The notes beneath the pieces were generated by a model that was given only the letters and a program-made list of their open reading frames with translations, did no database searches and was not told where the DNA came from. Below, in pieces: positions 18,093 to 26,803 of a stretch of DNA of 64,000 nt. The stretch is taken from contig VAXG01000036.1 in assembly GCA_005883355.1 (NCBI GenBank), positions 116,148-180,147 of the forward strand. Reading direction: 5' to 3'. The number at the start of each line of letters is the position of its first letter. Within the stretch, counting starts at the first letter, position 1. This DNA comes from Actinomycetota bacterium. Its GTDB lineage: Bacteria; Actinomycetota; Thermoleophilia; Gaiellales; Gaiellaceae. A program made the translations under genes and the position numbers.

Positions 18093-19304
18093 ATGGCGAT
18101 CGCCGACTCCCCCACTTTCGCCGACTTCGCGGAATTGCGTGGCGGCTACCGCGCCTTCATGGAGGAGCACGTCTATCCGAACGAGACGGCGCTCGATCGC
18201 GAGGACGACGCGGCGCAGGAGCTGATTGCCGAGCTGCGCACCCGTGCGAAGGACGAAGGACTGTGGGCGCCGCACCTTCCGCCGGAAGCGGGGGGAACCG
18301 GGCTCGGTTTTCTCGCCTACGCGCATCTGAACGAGGAGATCGGGCGCGTGCTGTGGGCGCAGTACGTCTTCAACTGCCAGGCCCCGGACGCCGGCAACGG
18401 GGAGATCCTTCACCTGTTCGGAAGCGAGGAACAGAAGGAGCGCTGGTTGAAGCCGCTGGTCGCCGGCGACATGCGCTCGTTCTTCTCGATGACCGAACCG
18501 GATGTCTCCGGCTCTGATCCCACCGACCTGCGCACGACGGCAGCGCTCGACGGCGACGAATGGGTGATCAACGGTCGGAAGTGGTTCTCCTCGGGCGCGG
18601 AAGGCTCGGCCTTCGGGATCGTGATGGCCGTGACCGAGGCGGATGCCGACCCGCGGCGGCGGGCAAGCCAGATCATCGTCCCCTCCGACGCCCCTGGCAT
18701 CCAGATCGAGCCTGTGCCGACGCTCGGACACCGCGGCCGCGGCTGGACGACGCACTGCGAGGTCACGTACACCGATGTACGCGTGCCTGCCGGGAATCTC
18801 CTCGGCGAGCGCGGGTCCGGTTTCCTCATCGCGCAGAAGCGGCTTGGCCCGGGACGGATCCACCACGTCATGCGCTGGCTCGGACAGATGCAGCGGGCCT
18901 TCGAGCTGATGTGCGAGCGCGCGCTCGAGCGGGAGGTGTCGGGCGCCCCGCTGGCCGAGAAGCAGACCGTGCAGAACTGGATCGCAGACTCTGCCGCGGA
19001 GATCCAGGCATGCCGGTTGCTGACACTCGACGCCGCGCACAAGATCGACGAGGAACGTGACGCGCGAGTCGAGATCTCGGTGATCAAGTTCTATGCGGCC
19101 GACGTCCTTTCGCAGGTGATCGACCGGGCGATCCAGGTCCACGGTGCGCTCGGGCTGACCGACCGGTCCCCCCTCTCGCATATGTACGCGCAAGCGCGCG
19201 CCGCGCACATCTACGACGGGCCCGATGAGGTCCATCGGATGGTCGTCAGCCGGCGAATCCTGAAGGCGTTCGCCTCGGGCGAGGGCTGGCGCTTCGCCTC
19301 CTAA
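18093..19304 (+). CDS. Acyl-CoA dehydrogenase (long, FadE36/ACAD10-like branch)
   Basis: This is a full-length 403-residue acyl-CoA dehydrogenase. Features are FSMTEPDVSGSDPTDL in the middle domain, GERGSGFLIAQKRLGPGRIHHVMRWLG, which is typical of the branch that often neighbours phosphotransferase-fold proteins (ACAD10/11 relatives), and YDGPDEVHRMVVSRRIL at the C-terminus. It is the last gene of the operon. Its stop directly abuts the stop of a convergent SDR with no spacer. Phosphotransferase-fold proteins of the type that accompany this enzyme are encoded at 20951 and 22000. The substrate is not readable from the sequence. Confidence 0.9.
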   Translation: MAIADSPTFADFAELRGGYRAFMEEHVYPNETALDREDDAAQELIAELRTRAKDEGLWAPHLPPEAGGTGLGFLAYAHLNEEIGRVLWAQYVFNCQAPDAGNGEILHLFGSEEQKERWLKPLVAGDMRSFFSMTEPDVSGSDPTDLRTTAALDGDEWVINGRKWFSSGAEGSAFGIVMAVTEADADPRRRASQIIVPSDAPGIQIEPVPTLGHRGRGWTTHCEVTYTDVRVPAGNLLGERGSGFLIAQKRLGPGRIHHVMRWLGQMQRAFELMCERALEREVSGAPLAEKQTVQNWIADSAAEIQACRLLTLDAAHKIDEERDARVEISVIKFYAADVLSQVIDRAIQVHGALGLTDRSPLSHMYAQARAAHIYDGPDEVHRMVVSRRILKAFASGEGWRFAS

Positions 19305-19991
19305 CTAGGGTGGCGGGACGCCGACGGCGGCGCCCGACGCGTCGCGCGGGCCGGGCACGTTCGGAAAGCGGAACTGGAGCGGCTCGCGCCCGGGCTGCAC
19401 GACCCAGACCTGCCCGGTCTCGGCCCCGCGTGCGGCAAGGAGAACGGCCTGCGCCACAGCCTCCGGCTGCAAGAGCGGGAAGCCCGCGTCGGCAAAGCGG
19501 GAGGTGTCGATGAGCGGCGTCGCGACGAAGCCGGGTGCGACTGCATTGATTCGTATCCCCCGCTCGTCGAGTTGCGGTGCGACGCTTCGGACAAACCCGA
19601 TCACCGCGTGCTTGGTCAGCGTGTAGATCGGATCCTCAGAGGCCGGAACCAGTCCTGCGAGCGATGCGGTCACCACGATCGCGCTTCCGGGCTCCATGAT
19701 GCGCGCAAGGCGACGGACGCCGAAGACGACGCCGTCGAGGTTCGCGCCGAGGATGCGCCGGTAGGCGTCGTCCGACAACCGGCTCACGTCCCGCTCGCCC
19801 GCGACGACGCCGGCGTTCAGGCATGCGAGCTCGACCGCGCCGACATCGCCCCAGGCGTCGGAGTCTGCGACGTCGAACCCGTCGGCGAGGTCAGCCGACT
19901 GGACGTCGGCGCCCTCGCTCTGCAAGAGGTCGACGATCGCGGCACCGATTCCGGAGGAACCGCCCGTCACGAGTGCAGTGCGCGGGAACAT
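19305..19991 (-). CDS. Short-chain dehydrogenase/reductase
   Basis: This is a 228-residue SDR: TGGSSGIG at about residues 9-16, a shortened strand order with CLNAGV in place of NNAG, a catalytic TASLAG serine and YTLTKHA as the Tyr-x3-Lys motif, then NAVAPGFVATPL. ATG 19991 gives the natural N-terminus FPRTALVTGG; in-frame ATGs at 20009, 20027 and 20036 would add residues. The 5' end overlaps the most upstream possible start of the divergent LLM gene. The role is not known. Confidence 0.82.
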   Translation of the reverse strand: MFPRTALVTGGSSGIGAAIVDLLQSEGADVQSADLADGFDVADSDAWGDVGAVELACLNAGVVAGERDVSRLSDDAYRRILGANLDGVVFGVRRLARIMEPGSAIVVTASLAGLVPASEDPIYTLTKHAVIGFVRSVAPQLDERGIRINAVAPGFVATPLIDTSRFADAGFPLLQPEAVAQAVLLAARGAETGQVWVVQPGREPLQFRFPNVPGPRDASGAAVGVPPP

Positions 19992-20937
19992 CGGGAGATA
20001 CTGTCGCATCCGCCTCGCAGTGACCATCCCATTCACGGGCGTCCCTCTCCACGAGCTCGGGCCGCTCGTGCGCCGGATCGACGAGGCGGGCTATGACAGT
20101 GTGTGGTCGGCGGAGTCGACGGACCTCGACGGCTTCACACCGCTCGTCGTCGCGGCCGAGCACAGCACGCGCCTGCGCCTCGCAACGGGAATCGTCAACG
20201 TCTACACGCGCGGCCCGGCGCTGCTCGCTCAGACCGCAGCGGCGCTCGCGGACGTCAGCGACGGCCGCTTCGTGCTCGGCCTGGGCGCCTCGTCGAACGT
20301 CATCGTCGAGCGATGGAACAGCATCCCGTTCCGCCGCCCGCTCGCGAAAGTGGAAGAGACCGTCGAGTATCTGCGCGCGGTCCTGGCCGGGGAGCGCGGA
20401 GCCGGCGGCTTCAAGCTCGCTTCGCCGCCGGAGAAGCCCGTGCCGATCGTGTTGGCAGCCTTGCGCGATCGGATGCTGGGCCTTGCCGCCAGGATCGCCG
20501 ACGGTGCATTCACGAACTTCCTGCCGGTCGGCCACACAGCGCAAGTCGTCGCCGCGTTCGGAATGCCCGACAAGGAGCTCGCCTGCCGCTTCTTCTCGAT
20601 CCAGGGCCCCGAGGACGAAGCTCTCGCGACCGCGAAGCGGATCTTCGTCGCTTACGCGACGGTCCCCGTCTATGCCGAGTTCTTCCGCTGGCTCGGCTTC
20701 GATGAGGACATCGATCCGCTCGTCGCAGCGTGGAACGCCGGCGACCGGAAAGGTGCGCTCGAGCTCGCTCCGGAGGCCCTCGTGCGCGAGATCTTCCTGC
20801 TCGGCCCCGTCGAAGAGCAACGCGAGCGCCTCGCAGAGTTCGAGCGCGCCGGCATCACGACCGCGGTGCTCGCGTTGTCCTGTCCGCCGAACGAGCTGCC
20901 CGCCCTGATCGACGCATTCGCGCCAGGACACCGGTAG
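19978..20937 (+). CDS. LLM-class oxidoreductase (F420-dependent-like)
   Basis: This is a luciferase-like TIM barrel of about 305-319 residues. The first beta strand is RLAVTIPF, followed by VRRIDEAGYDSVWSAESTDLDGFTPL, DVSDGRFVLGLGASSNVIVERWN and a C-terminal LLGPVEEQRERLAEFERAGITTAV. The start is unsure. GTG 19978 overlaps the divergent SDR start by 14 bases; GTG 20020 would avoid this but trims the first strand to VTIPF. The protein is shorter than the LLM protein at 9556 and from another subgroup. Cofactor (F420 or FMN) and substrate are unknown. Confidence 0.8.
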   Translation: MRGNIGRYCRIRLAVTIPFTGVPLHELGPLVRRIDEAGYDSVWSAESTDLDGFTPLVVAAEHSTRLRLATGIVNVYTRGPALLAQTAAALADVSDGRFVLGLGASSNVIVERWNSIPFRRPLAKVEETVEYLRAVLAGERGAGGFKLASPPEKPVPIVLAALRDRMLGLAARIADGAFTNFLPVGHTAQVVAAFGMPDKELACRFFSIQGPEDEALATAKRIFVAYATVPVYAEFFRWLGFDEDIDPLVAAWNAGDRKGALELAPEALVREIFLLGPVEEQRERLAEFERAGITTAVLALSCPPNELPALIDAFAPGHR

Positions 20938-20950
20938 CGGCGGCAACGGG

Positions 20951-21955
20951 CTATTCGAGTATGGCCGCCCACCGATCTGGAGCCCCGACGTAGAACTTCA
21001 AGGCGTCGTAGGCCTTCTCCGTGTCTTCGGTGTGGTGATGCGGTGATCGAAGCAGGTCGCTGAAGGCGGCGATGTCAGCGAGGTCCCAGCGGAGCCGGAA
21101 GAAGCTCATCGCAACCGCGTCGACCTCGTGGCCGGTCGCAGCGGCATAGCCGTTCGCCTCTTCTTCGTCGTCGCCCAGCAGCATCCAGAGATCTCGCTCG
21201 GGAGGGGCCAGCGCAACCGTGTCCCAGTCGACGAGCACATGGCTCTCACCGACCCGCATCACGTTGCCGCCGTGCGGTTCCCCATGGGTGACCACCCAGT
21301 CGGTGCTGCTCCGCGCTACGTCAAGCGCGAGGCGGTCGCTCAACGCCAGCAGTTCGGCCACATCGCTCGCGTGTGGTGCGAGCAGTTTCCGCGCCGGCTC
21401 GGAGAGAGGCCCACCCGACCAGGTCTGGTTCAGCTCTCGTAGCGCTGCTTCGAGCCGGCCACGGCCGGGCAGCTCGAGGTCGACACGGCTCGTTGAAGAA
21501 CCAACCACAGGTACCAGGTGGAGCTCGGCGACCATTGTCACGAGAGCAGCGCGTTCGGCGGTGTCGTAACGGCCGAAGGTGCCCGGCCTTCCGTCGACGA
21601 ACGGGAACAGAGCGACGGAGTGCTGCGGCCCGAATCGACGCACCGTCTCGCCGCGTGTCGTAGAGATCGGCGCAGCCACGAAGCCGAGGCCGCCGTCGCG
21701 AAGGGCAACCGCCGTGTCGAATGCACGTCTCAGGCCGTCGAACGCCGAGTCACGCGTGTCCCCGAGCCAAGGCTTCTGGTCGAGGTCGTCCGCTGTGACG
21801 AAGCCGCGCTTTCCCTCGAGGTCTTGGACGACCCAGTGGTAGCTGCCACCCCCGAGTGGCGCGTAGCGGACGGCCTCGACGTCGAAACCCCAACCGTCAG
21901 CGAGGAAATCGATCAGCGCGCTGCTCTCCAACTCCTCCGGCGGGGCCGCCCTCAC
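20951..21955 (-). CDS. Phosphotransferase-fold protein (APH family)
   Basis: This is a 334-residue aminoglycoside-phosphotransferase-like kinase. The catalytic loop is WVVTHGEPHGGNVMR and the metal-binding segment is LVDWDTVALAPPERDLWML. The nucleotide loop GGGSYHWVV lies near residue 35. GTG 21955 is chosen because homology starts soon after it; upstream residues are very arginine-rich antisense of the divergent gene. It probably phosphorylates a small hydroxylated molecule. Resistance activity cannot be assumed, since such genes are numerous in this lineage. Confidence 0.8.
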   Translation of the reverse strand: MRAAPPEELESSALIDFLADGWGFDVEAVRYAPLGGGSYHWVVQDLEGKRGFVTADDLDQKPWLGDTRDSAFDGLRRAFDTAVALRDGGLGFVAAPISTTRGETVRRFGPQHSVALFPFVDGRPGTFGRYDTAERAALVTMVAELHLVPVVGSSTSRVDLELPGRGRLEAALRELNQTWSGGPLSEPARKLLAPHASDVAELLALSDRLALDVARSSTDWVVTHGEPHGGNVMRVGESHVLVDWDTVALAPPERDLWMLLGDDEEEANGYAAATGHEVDAVAMSFFRLRWDLADIAAFSDLLRSPHHHTEDTEKAYDALKFYVGAPDRWAAILE

Positions 21956-21999
21956 TTCCCCAAGCGTAACCGCGGCGACCTTCGTGTCAGGATCCGTGC

Positions 22000-23070
22000 G
22001 TGGAGATCGTCGAGAGGCAAACGGACGCACACGATCCAGCGCGCGCGCCGCTGCTGATCCTGGAGACGGTCCGCGCGTTCCTCGATGCGCACGAGCTCGG
22101 ATCGGGCGCGCTCCGCGCACACCGCATCGGCGAGGGCGGCGGCTCGAACTTCTCCTTCCTGCTCGAGCGGGACGACGGAAGCCGCTATGTCCTGCGTCGC
22201 CCGCCACGGCCGCCTCTGCCGCCGTCGGCACACGACGTCGTGCGCGAGTCGAAGTTGCAGCTCGCCCTCGCACCGCTTGGGATCCGCGTCCCGAACATTC
22301 GCGCCGTGTGCGAGGACGAATCCCTGCTCGGCGTCCCCTTCTACGTCATGGACTACATCGACGGGGATGTCATCACGACGGAGCTGCCGCCGCCGCTCGA
22401 CCACGAGCCCGAGGCGCGCCGCCGGCTGGCAGACGACCTCGTCGACACGCTCGTCGAGATCCACGCCGCGGACGTGGAAGTTCCGACGCTCGCGGCGTTC
22501 TCGAGACCGGGGAACTACAACGAGCGCCAGGTGCGCCGGTTCACGCAGCTCTGGGAGGTGAACCAGACGCGAAACCTGCCCAAGGTCGTCGACGTCGGGA
22601 AGTGGCTGGCCGCGAACGTGCCGGAACAACTGCCCGCAACCGTCGTCCACGGGGATTACCGGCTCGGAAACATGATCGTCACGCACGAGCGGCCGGAGCG
22701 AGTGACTGCGGTGCTCGACTGGGAGATGGGCGCGATCGGCGACCCACGCGCCGACGTCGGGTACTTCGTTGCGACCTACAGCGAACCGGGCGGCAGAAAG
22801 AATCCGCTCGGGACGTCGCCCGTCACCGCGCTGGACGGCTTCCCGACGCGCACGCAGCTCGTCGAGCGATATACGAGCCGAAGCGGCCGCGACGTCGAGC
22901 CGCTCGCGTGGTTCGAGGCACTGGCGCTCTGGAAAGCGGCCGTCTTCTGCGAGGCGATCTACGGTCGCTACGTACGCGGCGAGCTGACGGCGGACGACGG
23001 GCATGCGAGCCGTTTCGAGACGGGCGTTCCGCTGCTAGCCGAGACGGCCGCCGAGCTCGTCGGCGCGTAA
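22000..23070 (+). CDS. Phosphotransferase-family protein associated with acyl-CoA dehydrogenases
   Basis: This is a 356-residue kinase-fold protein of the ACAD10/11-like phosphotransferase group (COG3173). The nucleotide loop is GEGGGSNFSFLLERDDGSRYVLRRPP. The catalytic loop is TVVHGDYRLGNMIV and the metal loop is AVLDWEMGAIGDPRADVGYF, which are diagnostic of this group. In eukaryotic ACAD11 the same kinase phosphorylates 4-hydroxyacyl-CoAs so that the attached dehydrogenase can reroute them into beta-oxidation. A similar role beside the acyl-CoA dehydrogenase at 18093 is a reasonable inference. GTG start at 22000, 44 bases from the divergent gene. Confidence 0.88.
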   Translation: MEIVERQTDAHDPARAPLLILETVRAFLDAHELGSGALRAHRIGEGGGSNFSFLLERDDGSRYVLRRPPRPPLPPSAHDVVRESKLQLALAPLGIRVPNIRAVCEDESLLGVPFYVMDYIDGDVITTELPPPLDHEPEARRRLADDLVDTLVEIHAADVEVPTLAAFSRPGNYNERQVRRFTQLWEVNQTRNLPKVVDVGKWLAANVPEQLPATVVHGDYRLGNMIVTHERPERVTAVLDWEMGAIGDPRADVGYFVATYSEPGGRKNPLGTSPVTALDGFPTRTQLVERYTSRSGRDVEPLAWFEALALWKAAVFCEAIYGRYVRGELTADDGHASRFETGVPLLAETAAELVGA

Positions 23071-24636
23071 TCATGGCTCCGTCGGCAGCGCTCCCTCGTC
23101 GAGCCCCTGGCCTCGCGCGATCTGCTCGAGCAGCATCCGATCGGTCAACCACTCGACGGGTGCACGATCGTCGGTGAGGACGCGACCGACTCGGCGCGCG
23201 CCGACGAGGTCGTGGCGAAAGGTCGGCACAAGCAGGCGTAGCCGTCCTCGCACATTCGACGCGCGACGCAGGAGGATGCTTCGCTGCACCGGACGGTCGA
23301 GTGCCATCACCATGTCGTTGAAACGCAATGCGGGCCAGCGCCAGACCTGAGGGAATGCGGCGAGCAGAGTCGTGTCGACAGCCCGCGTCAACCGGTCGTC
23401 ACCGGGGACCTTGGCGACGTTGAGCGCGAGAATCCCGCCCGGCCGCAGATGCCGGCGCGCAAGCTCGAAGAACTCGCGGGTCGCCAGGTAGAACGGCACG
23501 TAGGGCTGCCTGTACGCATCGACGACGATCAGGTCGTACCGCTTGTGCGTTCGCTCGAGGAATGGCCGCCCGTCGGCCGTGTAGACATGGAGGCGAGGGT
23601 TGTCGCCGAGGCCGAGGAAACGCCTGCCGGCCTCGGTCACCGTTGGGTCGATCTCGACGCCGTCGATCGCCACGCCCGGGTAGAACAAACCGTACATACG
23701 CGCGATCGTTCCGCCTGCGTTCCCGATCACGAGCATGTTGCGCGCCGAGTGGCCGAGTAGCGGCGGCAACATCGCGAAGAGATCCCAGTACTGCCCGGTC
23801 AGGACGAAGCCGCGGCGCCACATCGAGTGATAGGCGACCCCTTCGTTCAGCTGCAAGACCCGGGTGCCGTCGTCCCATTGCACGACCGAGATGTATTGAT
23901 ACGGGGACTCCTTTTCGAACAGCAGTCCGGAGCTTGCCTTGACCGCACCAGGGGGCACGATCAGGAGCCCAAGGGCGGCAATCGTTGCGGGAACTGCGCG
24001 GCGGCCAATCAACAACACTGAGCAGCCCGCAAGGAGAGCCGCGGTTCCGATCATCGTCCGTTGGGTTCCGAAAGCCTGGATCGCTACGAGAGCCGAGACG
24101 AACGTTCCGATGATGCTGCCTACCGTAGAGAGCGCATACAGACTGCCCGCGGTGGCGCCGGAGCGCTCGACGTCTGTGAGCGCCAACCGGATCGCGAATG
24201 GCGAGACGGCGCCGAGCAGCGTGACAGGCACCGCGAAGAGCGCCAGCGCCGCGACGAACGACCCGATGACCACGCCGACCGAGATCGAGTCGAACCCACG
24301 GAGGGCAGCGTCGAGAATCGGGCGCGCCGCGAACGGCGTTGCCGCGATGAACGCTGCCGCCACGAGAACGATCGCACCGAGCAGCGCCGGCCTGGGCGCC
24401 CGGTCGGCCAGCTTCCCGCCGAGCCAGTACCCGAGCGAGAGGTAGACGAGGATGAGGCCGATGATGTTCGCCCACACCACGGTCGAGTTGCCGAAGTAGG
24501 GAGCGAGCAGACGGGAAGCGGCGATCTCCGTCGACAGCGTTCCGGCGCCGGCTGCGAAGACAACTCCGCGGAGTCGCCAGGGTGCGCATGCCCGCTCGCT
24601 TGTTTCTCCCGGCTGGCTCGGCACCTTGAATGCCAC
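23071..24636 (-). CDS. Fused membrane/spermidine-synthase-like protein
   Basis: This 521-residue protein has an N-terminal MFS-like membrane half (about seven hydrophobic segments, residues 25-230, starting with FAAGAGTLSTEIAASRLLAPYFG) and a cytoplasmic Rossmann half of the spermidine synthase type (MLVIGNAGGTIARMYG, VDGVEIDPTVTEAGRRF, YDLIVVDAYRQPYVPF). The key DAY motif is kept. Such fused proteins are common in actinobacteria and proteobacteria; aminopropyl transfer has not been shown for most of them, so polyamine synthesis is only a possibility. The stop abuts the preceding convergent gene without a spacer. Confidence 0.86.
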   Translation of the reverse strand: MAFKVPSQPGETSERACAPWRLRGVVFAAGAGTLSTEIAASRLLAPYFGNSTVVWANIIGLILVYLSLGYWLGGKLADRAPRPALLGAIVLVAAAFIAATPFAARPILDAALRGFDSISVGVVIGSFVAALALFAVPVTLLGAVSPFAIRLALTDVERSGATAGSLYALSTVGSIIGTFVSALVAIQAFGTQRTMIGTAALLAGCSVLLIGRRAVPATIAALGLLIVPPGAVKASSGLLFEKESPYQYISVVQWDDGTRVLQLNEGVAYHSMWRRGFVLTGQYWDLFAMLPPLLGHSARNMLVIGNAGGTIARMYGLFYPGVAIDGVEIDPTVTEAGRRFLGLGDNPRLHVYTADGRPFLERTHKRYDLIVVDAYRQPYVPFYLATREFFELARRHLRPGGILALNVAKVPGDDRLTRAVDTTLLAAFPQVWRWPALRFNDMVMALDRPVQRSILLRRASNVRGRLRLLVPTFRHDLVGARRVGRVLTDDRAPVEWLTDRMLLEQIARGQGLDEGALPTEP

Positions 24637-24701
24637 GACCCGGAGCGTCTATCAGAACCATCCTTCGAGTGCCTTCGGGCAGAAGTTGGGAGACTGGCCC
24701 C

Positions 24702-25112
24702 ATGGCGAGGATGGCCGACCTCGACGAGCTCGCCCTCGCGATGCCTCAGACGACGAAGGAACTGTCCGAAGACGGGCGGCCGTCGTACCACGTGCACGGC
24801 AAGCTCTTCTGTTTCCATCGCGGGCCTCGTCGAGATGCGGTCGACCCGGATACGGGCGAACGACTCGAAGACGTCCTGATGTTCCGCGTCGCCGATCTCG
24901 GAGTGAAGGAGCTCATGCTTGCCGACGAACGCGGAATCTTCTTCACAACGCCGCATTTCGACGGCTACCCAGCCGTGCTGATGCACATCCCGGACCTCGC
25001 CCGCCTCGATCGAGAGGAGCTGGAGGACGCTGTGGTCGAAGCCTGGTTGACACGGGCGCAGAAGCGCGTCGCCAGGGCCTGGCTCGACAAGCACAGGGTG
25101 TCGGACGATTAA
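24702..25112 (+). CDS. MmcQ/YjbR family protein
   Basis: This is a 136-residue DUF419 (MmcQ/YjbR) protein with a double-wing DNA-binding-like fold of unknown biochemical role. It shows MPQTTKELSEDGRPSYHVHGKLFCF, DERGIFFTTPHFDGYPAVLMHI and a C-terminal LTRAQKRVARAWLDKH helix, all typical of the family. ATG 24702 and ATG 24711 are both possible starts; longer ones run into the divergent gene. The last four bases overlap the end of the convergent S4 gene. Confidence 0.86.
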   Translation: MARMADLDELALAMPQTTKELSEDGRPSYHVHGKLFCFHRGPRRDAVDPDTGERLEDVLMFRVADLGVKELMLADERGIFFTTPHFDGYPAVLMHIPDLARLDREELEDAVVEAWLTRAQKRVARAWLDKHRVSDD

Positions 25113-25501
25113 CGGCTCTTGCGGTGGGCTCGCCGCAGCGCATCCAGGCGGCGTCGGGCGAGCTTCGTCGGACGCCCACCGAAACCGAGACTGGCTGGGG
25201 CCGCGAGGCGACGCTCGAGCGCTGCCTGTTCTCGGGCGCTGACCGACTCCGGCGTCTCTACGTAGAGAGCCGCGGCAACCGCTGCCGGTCCACGCTTGTC
25301 GGCGATTGCGACAACGTCGACGGTGCGCCTCTCCGAGCGTGTCGCCACCTCGACCGTGTCTCCCGCGTAGACCTCGTGCGAGGGCTTCACCCGCACCCCG
25401 TTCACGTGGGCGCGGCCGCCGAGGACCGCTTGCGTTGCGGCAGTCCGAGTCTTGAAGAAGCGCGCCGCCCAGAGCCACTTGTCGATCCTTGCCTGTTCCA
25501 T
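25109..25501 (-). CDS. S4-domain RNA-binding protein (Hsp15-like)
   Basis: This is a 130-residue heat-shock-protein-15-like S4 protein. The S4 domain fills the first 60 residues (RIDKWLWAARFFKTRTAATQAVLGGRAHVNGVRVKPS split across the strands), followed by a basic tail rich in Arg and Lys. In E. coli Hsp15 binds stalled 50S subunits carrying nascent peptide and aids recycling. It converges with the YjbR gene with a 4-base overlap. No heat-shock-type promoter is evident. Confidence 0.88.
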   Translation of the reverse strand: MEQARIDKWLWAARFFKTRTAATQAVLGGRAHVNGVRVKPSHEVYAGDTVEVATRSERRTVDVVAIADKRGPAAVAAALYVETPESVSAREQAALERRLAAPASLGFGGRPTKLARRRLDALRRAHRKSR

Positions 25502-25539
25502 GCGCCCGCCAAGATACGCAATCCCGCAATGATGAGGCT

Positions 25540-26433
25540 ATGCCCGCACCCAAGATGCATGCCGACGAGATCGACACCGACGTCGCGCTCGTGCGTCGCT
25601 TGCTCGCGGGAGAGTTCCCGCACTGGGCCGATCTGGCCATCGAGCCGGTCGTGTCGTACGGGACCGATCACGACATCTATCGGCTCGGTGACGACCTAGC
25701 CGCTCGGCTTCCTCGGATCGGCTGGGCAACCGAGCAGGCGGCGAAGGAGGAGAAGTGGCTGCCGAGACTCGCGCCACACCTGCCGCTCGCGGTCCCGGTG
25801 CAGTTGGCGATGGGTCATCCAGCCGCGGGATACCCCTTCGCATGGTCCGTCTACGAGTGGTTGCCCGGCGAGAACGCCAACGGCACGATCGACGACCTGG
25901 ATCAGGCGGCCGTCGATCTCGCTGCGTTCGTGAGCGCACTGCGGCGGGTCGACACGACCGATGCCGACCCGCGTCCCCGTGGTGCTCGCGGTGGACCGCT
26001 TGCGGAGCTCGACGGGGCGGTCCGTCGGTCGATCGAACAACTCGGCGATCGAATCGACGGCGGCGCCGCGCTCCGCTCGTGGGAGGAGTCGCTCGACGCC
26101 TCGGAATGGGACGGCGAAGAGGTCTGGGTGCACGGCGACCTGCTGCCGGGCAACCTGCTCGTCGTCGACAGCCGGCTGTCCGCGGTCATCGACTTTGGCT
26201 GCCTCAACGTCGGGGATCCCGCCTGTGACCTCCAACCTGCGTGGAACGTCTTCGCGGGTGACAGTCGCACGCGATATCGAACAGAGCTGCAGGCCGACGA
26301 CGCGTCGTGGTTACGCGGCCGCGGGTGGGCGCTCTTCCAGGCGGTAGTGGCGCTGCCCTATTACTGGGACACCAATCCCGGCATGATCCGCCAGGCCTCG
26401 AACGCGCTGGTGCAAGTCCTCGCCGCCCGTTGA
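25540..26433 (+). CDS. Aminoglycoside-phosphotransferase-like kinase
   Basis: This is a 297-residue APH-family kinase. Key segments are TDHDIYRLGDDLAARLPR (nucleotide-loop region), the catalytic loop VWVHGDLLPGNLLV and the metal loop AVIDFGCLNVGDPACDL. This sequence type (starting MHADEIDTDVALVRRLL) is widespread in soil actinobacteria and is usually annotated as a phosphotransferase of unknown substrate. A second ATG at 25555 is an equally plausible start. No resistance genes are next to it, so antibiotic inactivation is not supported. Confidence 0.85.
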   Translation: MPAPKMHADEIDTDVALVRRLLAGEFPHWADLAIEPVVSYGTDHDIYRLGDDLAARLPRIGWATEQAAKEEKWLPRLAPHLPLAVPVQLAMGHPAAGYPFAWSVYEWLPGENANGTIDDLDQAAVDLAAFVSALRRVDTTDADPRPRGARGGPLAELDGAVRRSIEQLGDRIDGGAALRSWEESLDASEWDGEEVWVHGDLLPGNLLVVDSRLSAVIDFGCLNVGDPACDLQPAWNVFAGDSRTRYRTELQADDASWLRGRGWALFQAVVALPYYWDTNPGMIRQASNALVQVLAAR

Positions 26434-26803
26434 CCCTGGCTGTCGGGACGTGCTCTTTACAGCGACGTCCCGGTGTCGGACACTGTGCCGTTCGCGTCAC
26501 CAAGAAGTCGCGCATCCGGCGGGATCCCTGGAGCGGAGCCGTTGTTCCCATCGTCACTTCTCGCCACGGCCCGGGGTCAGACACCGTCACGAACCTGTGA
26601 CGAACGTTCCACAGGTTCGACTCGAGGCGGGCTCCCGCGGACGCGCCCTCTCGGCTCCCGCTGTCAACCCGGCTTGGACACGGCTACGATGGTCGTGGCC
26701 GCTCTTTTGGGTAGTTGCGCCCGGCGAAGCCCTAGACCCTGCTTCCGTCGCTCGCTTCCGCTTGTACGCGGAACGGCGTCGAGATCGCGACGGAAGGAAA
26801 ATC
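26434..26803. other. 370-base intergenic region with two related palindromes
   Basis: No convincing gene is seen in this gap. It carries GTGTC-G-GACAC at 26473-26483 and an imperfect GGGTC-A-GACACC at 26574-26585, both related to the palindrome at 8486-8496. The part just before the ANTAR gene (26640-26800) probably holds its promoter, but I cannot point to a clear -10/-35 pair. Confidence 0.5.

Noticed and set aside
25540..26433. Aminoglycoside resistance gene.
   Set aside because: Kinase-fold proteins are numerous here and in this lineage, and nothing nearby points to resistance or mobility.
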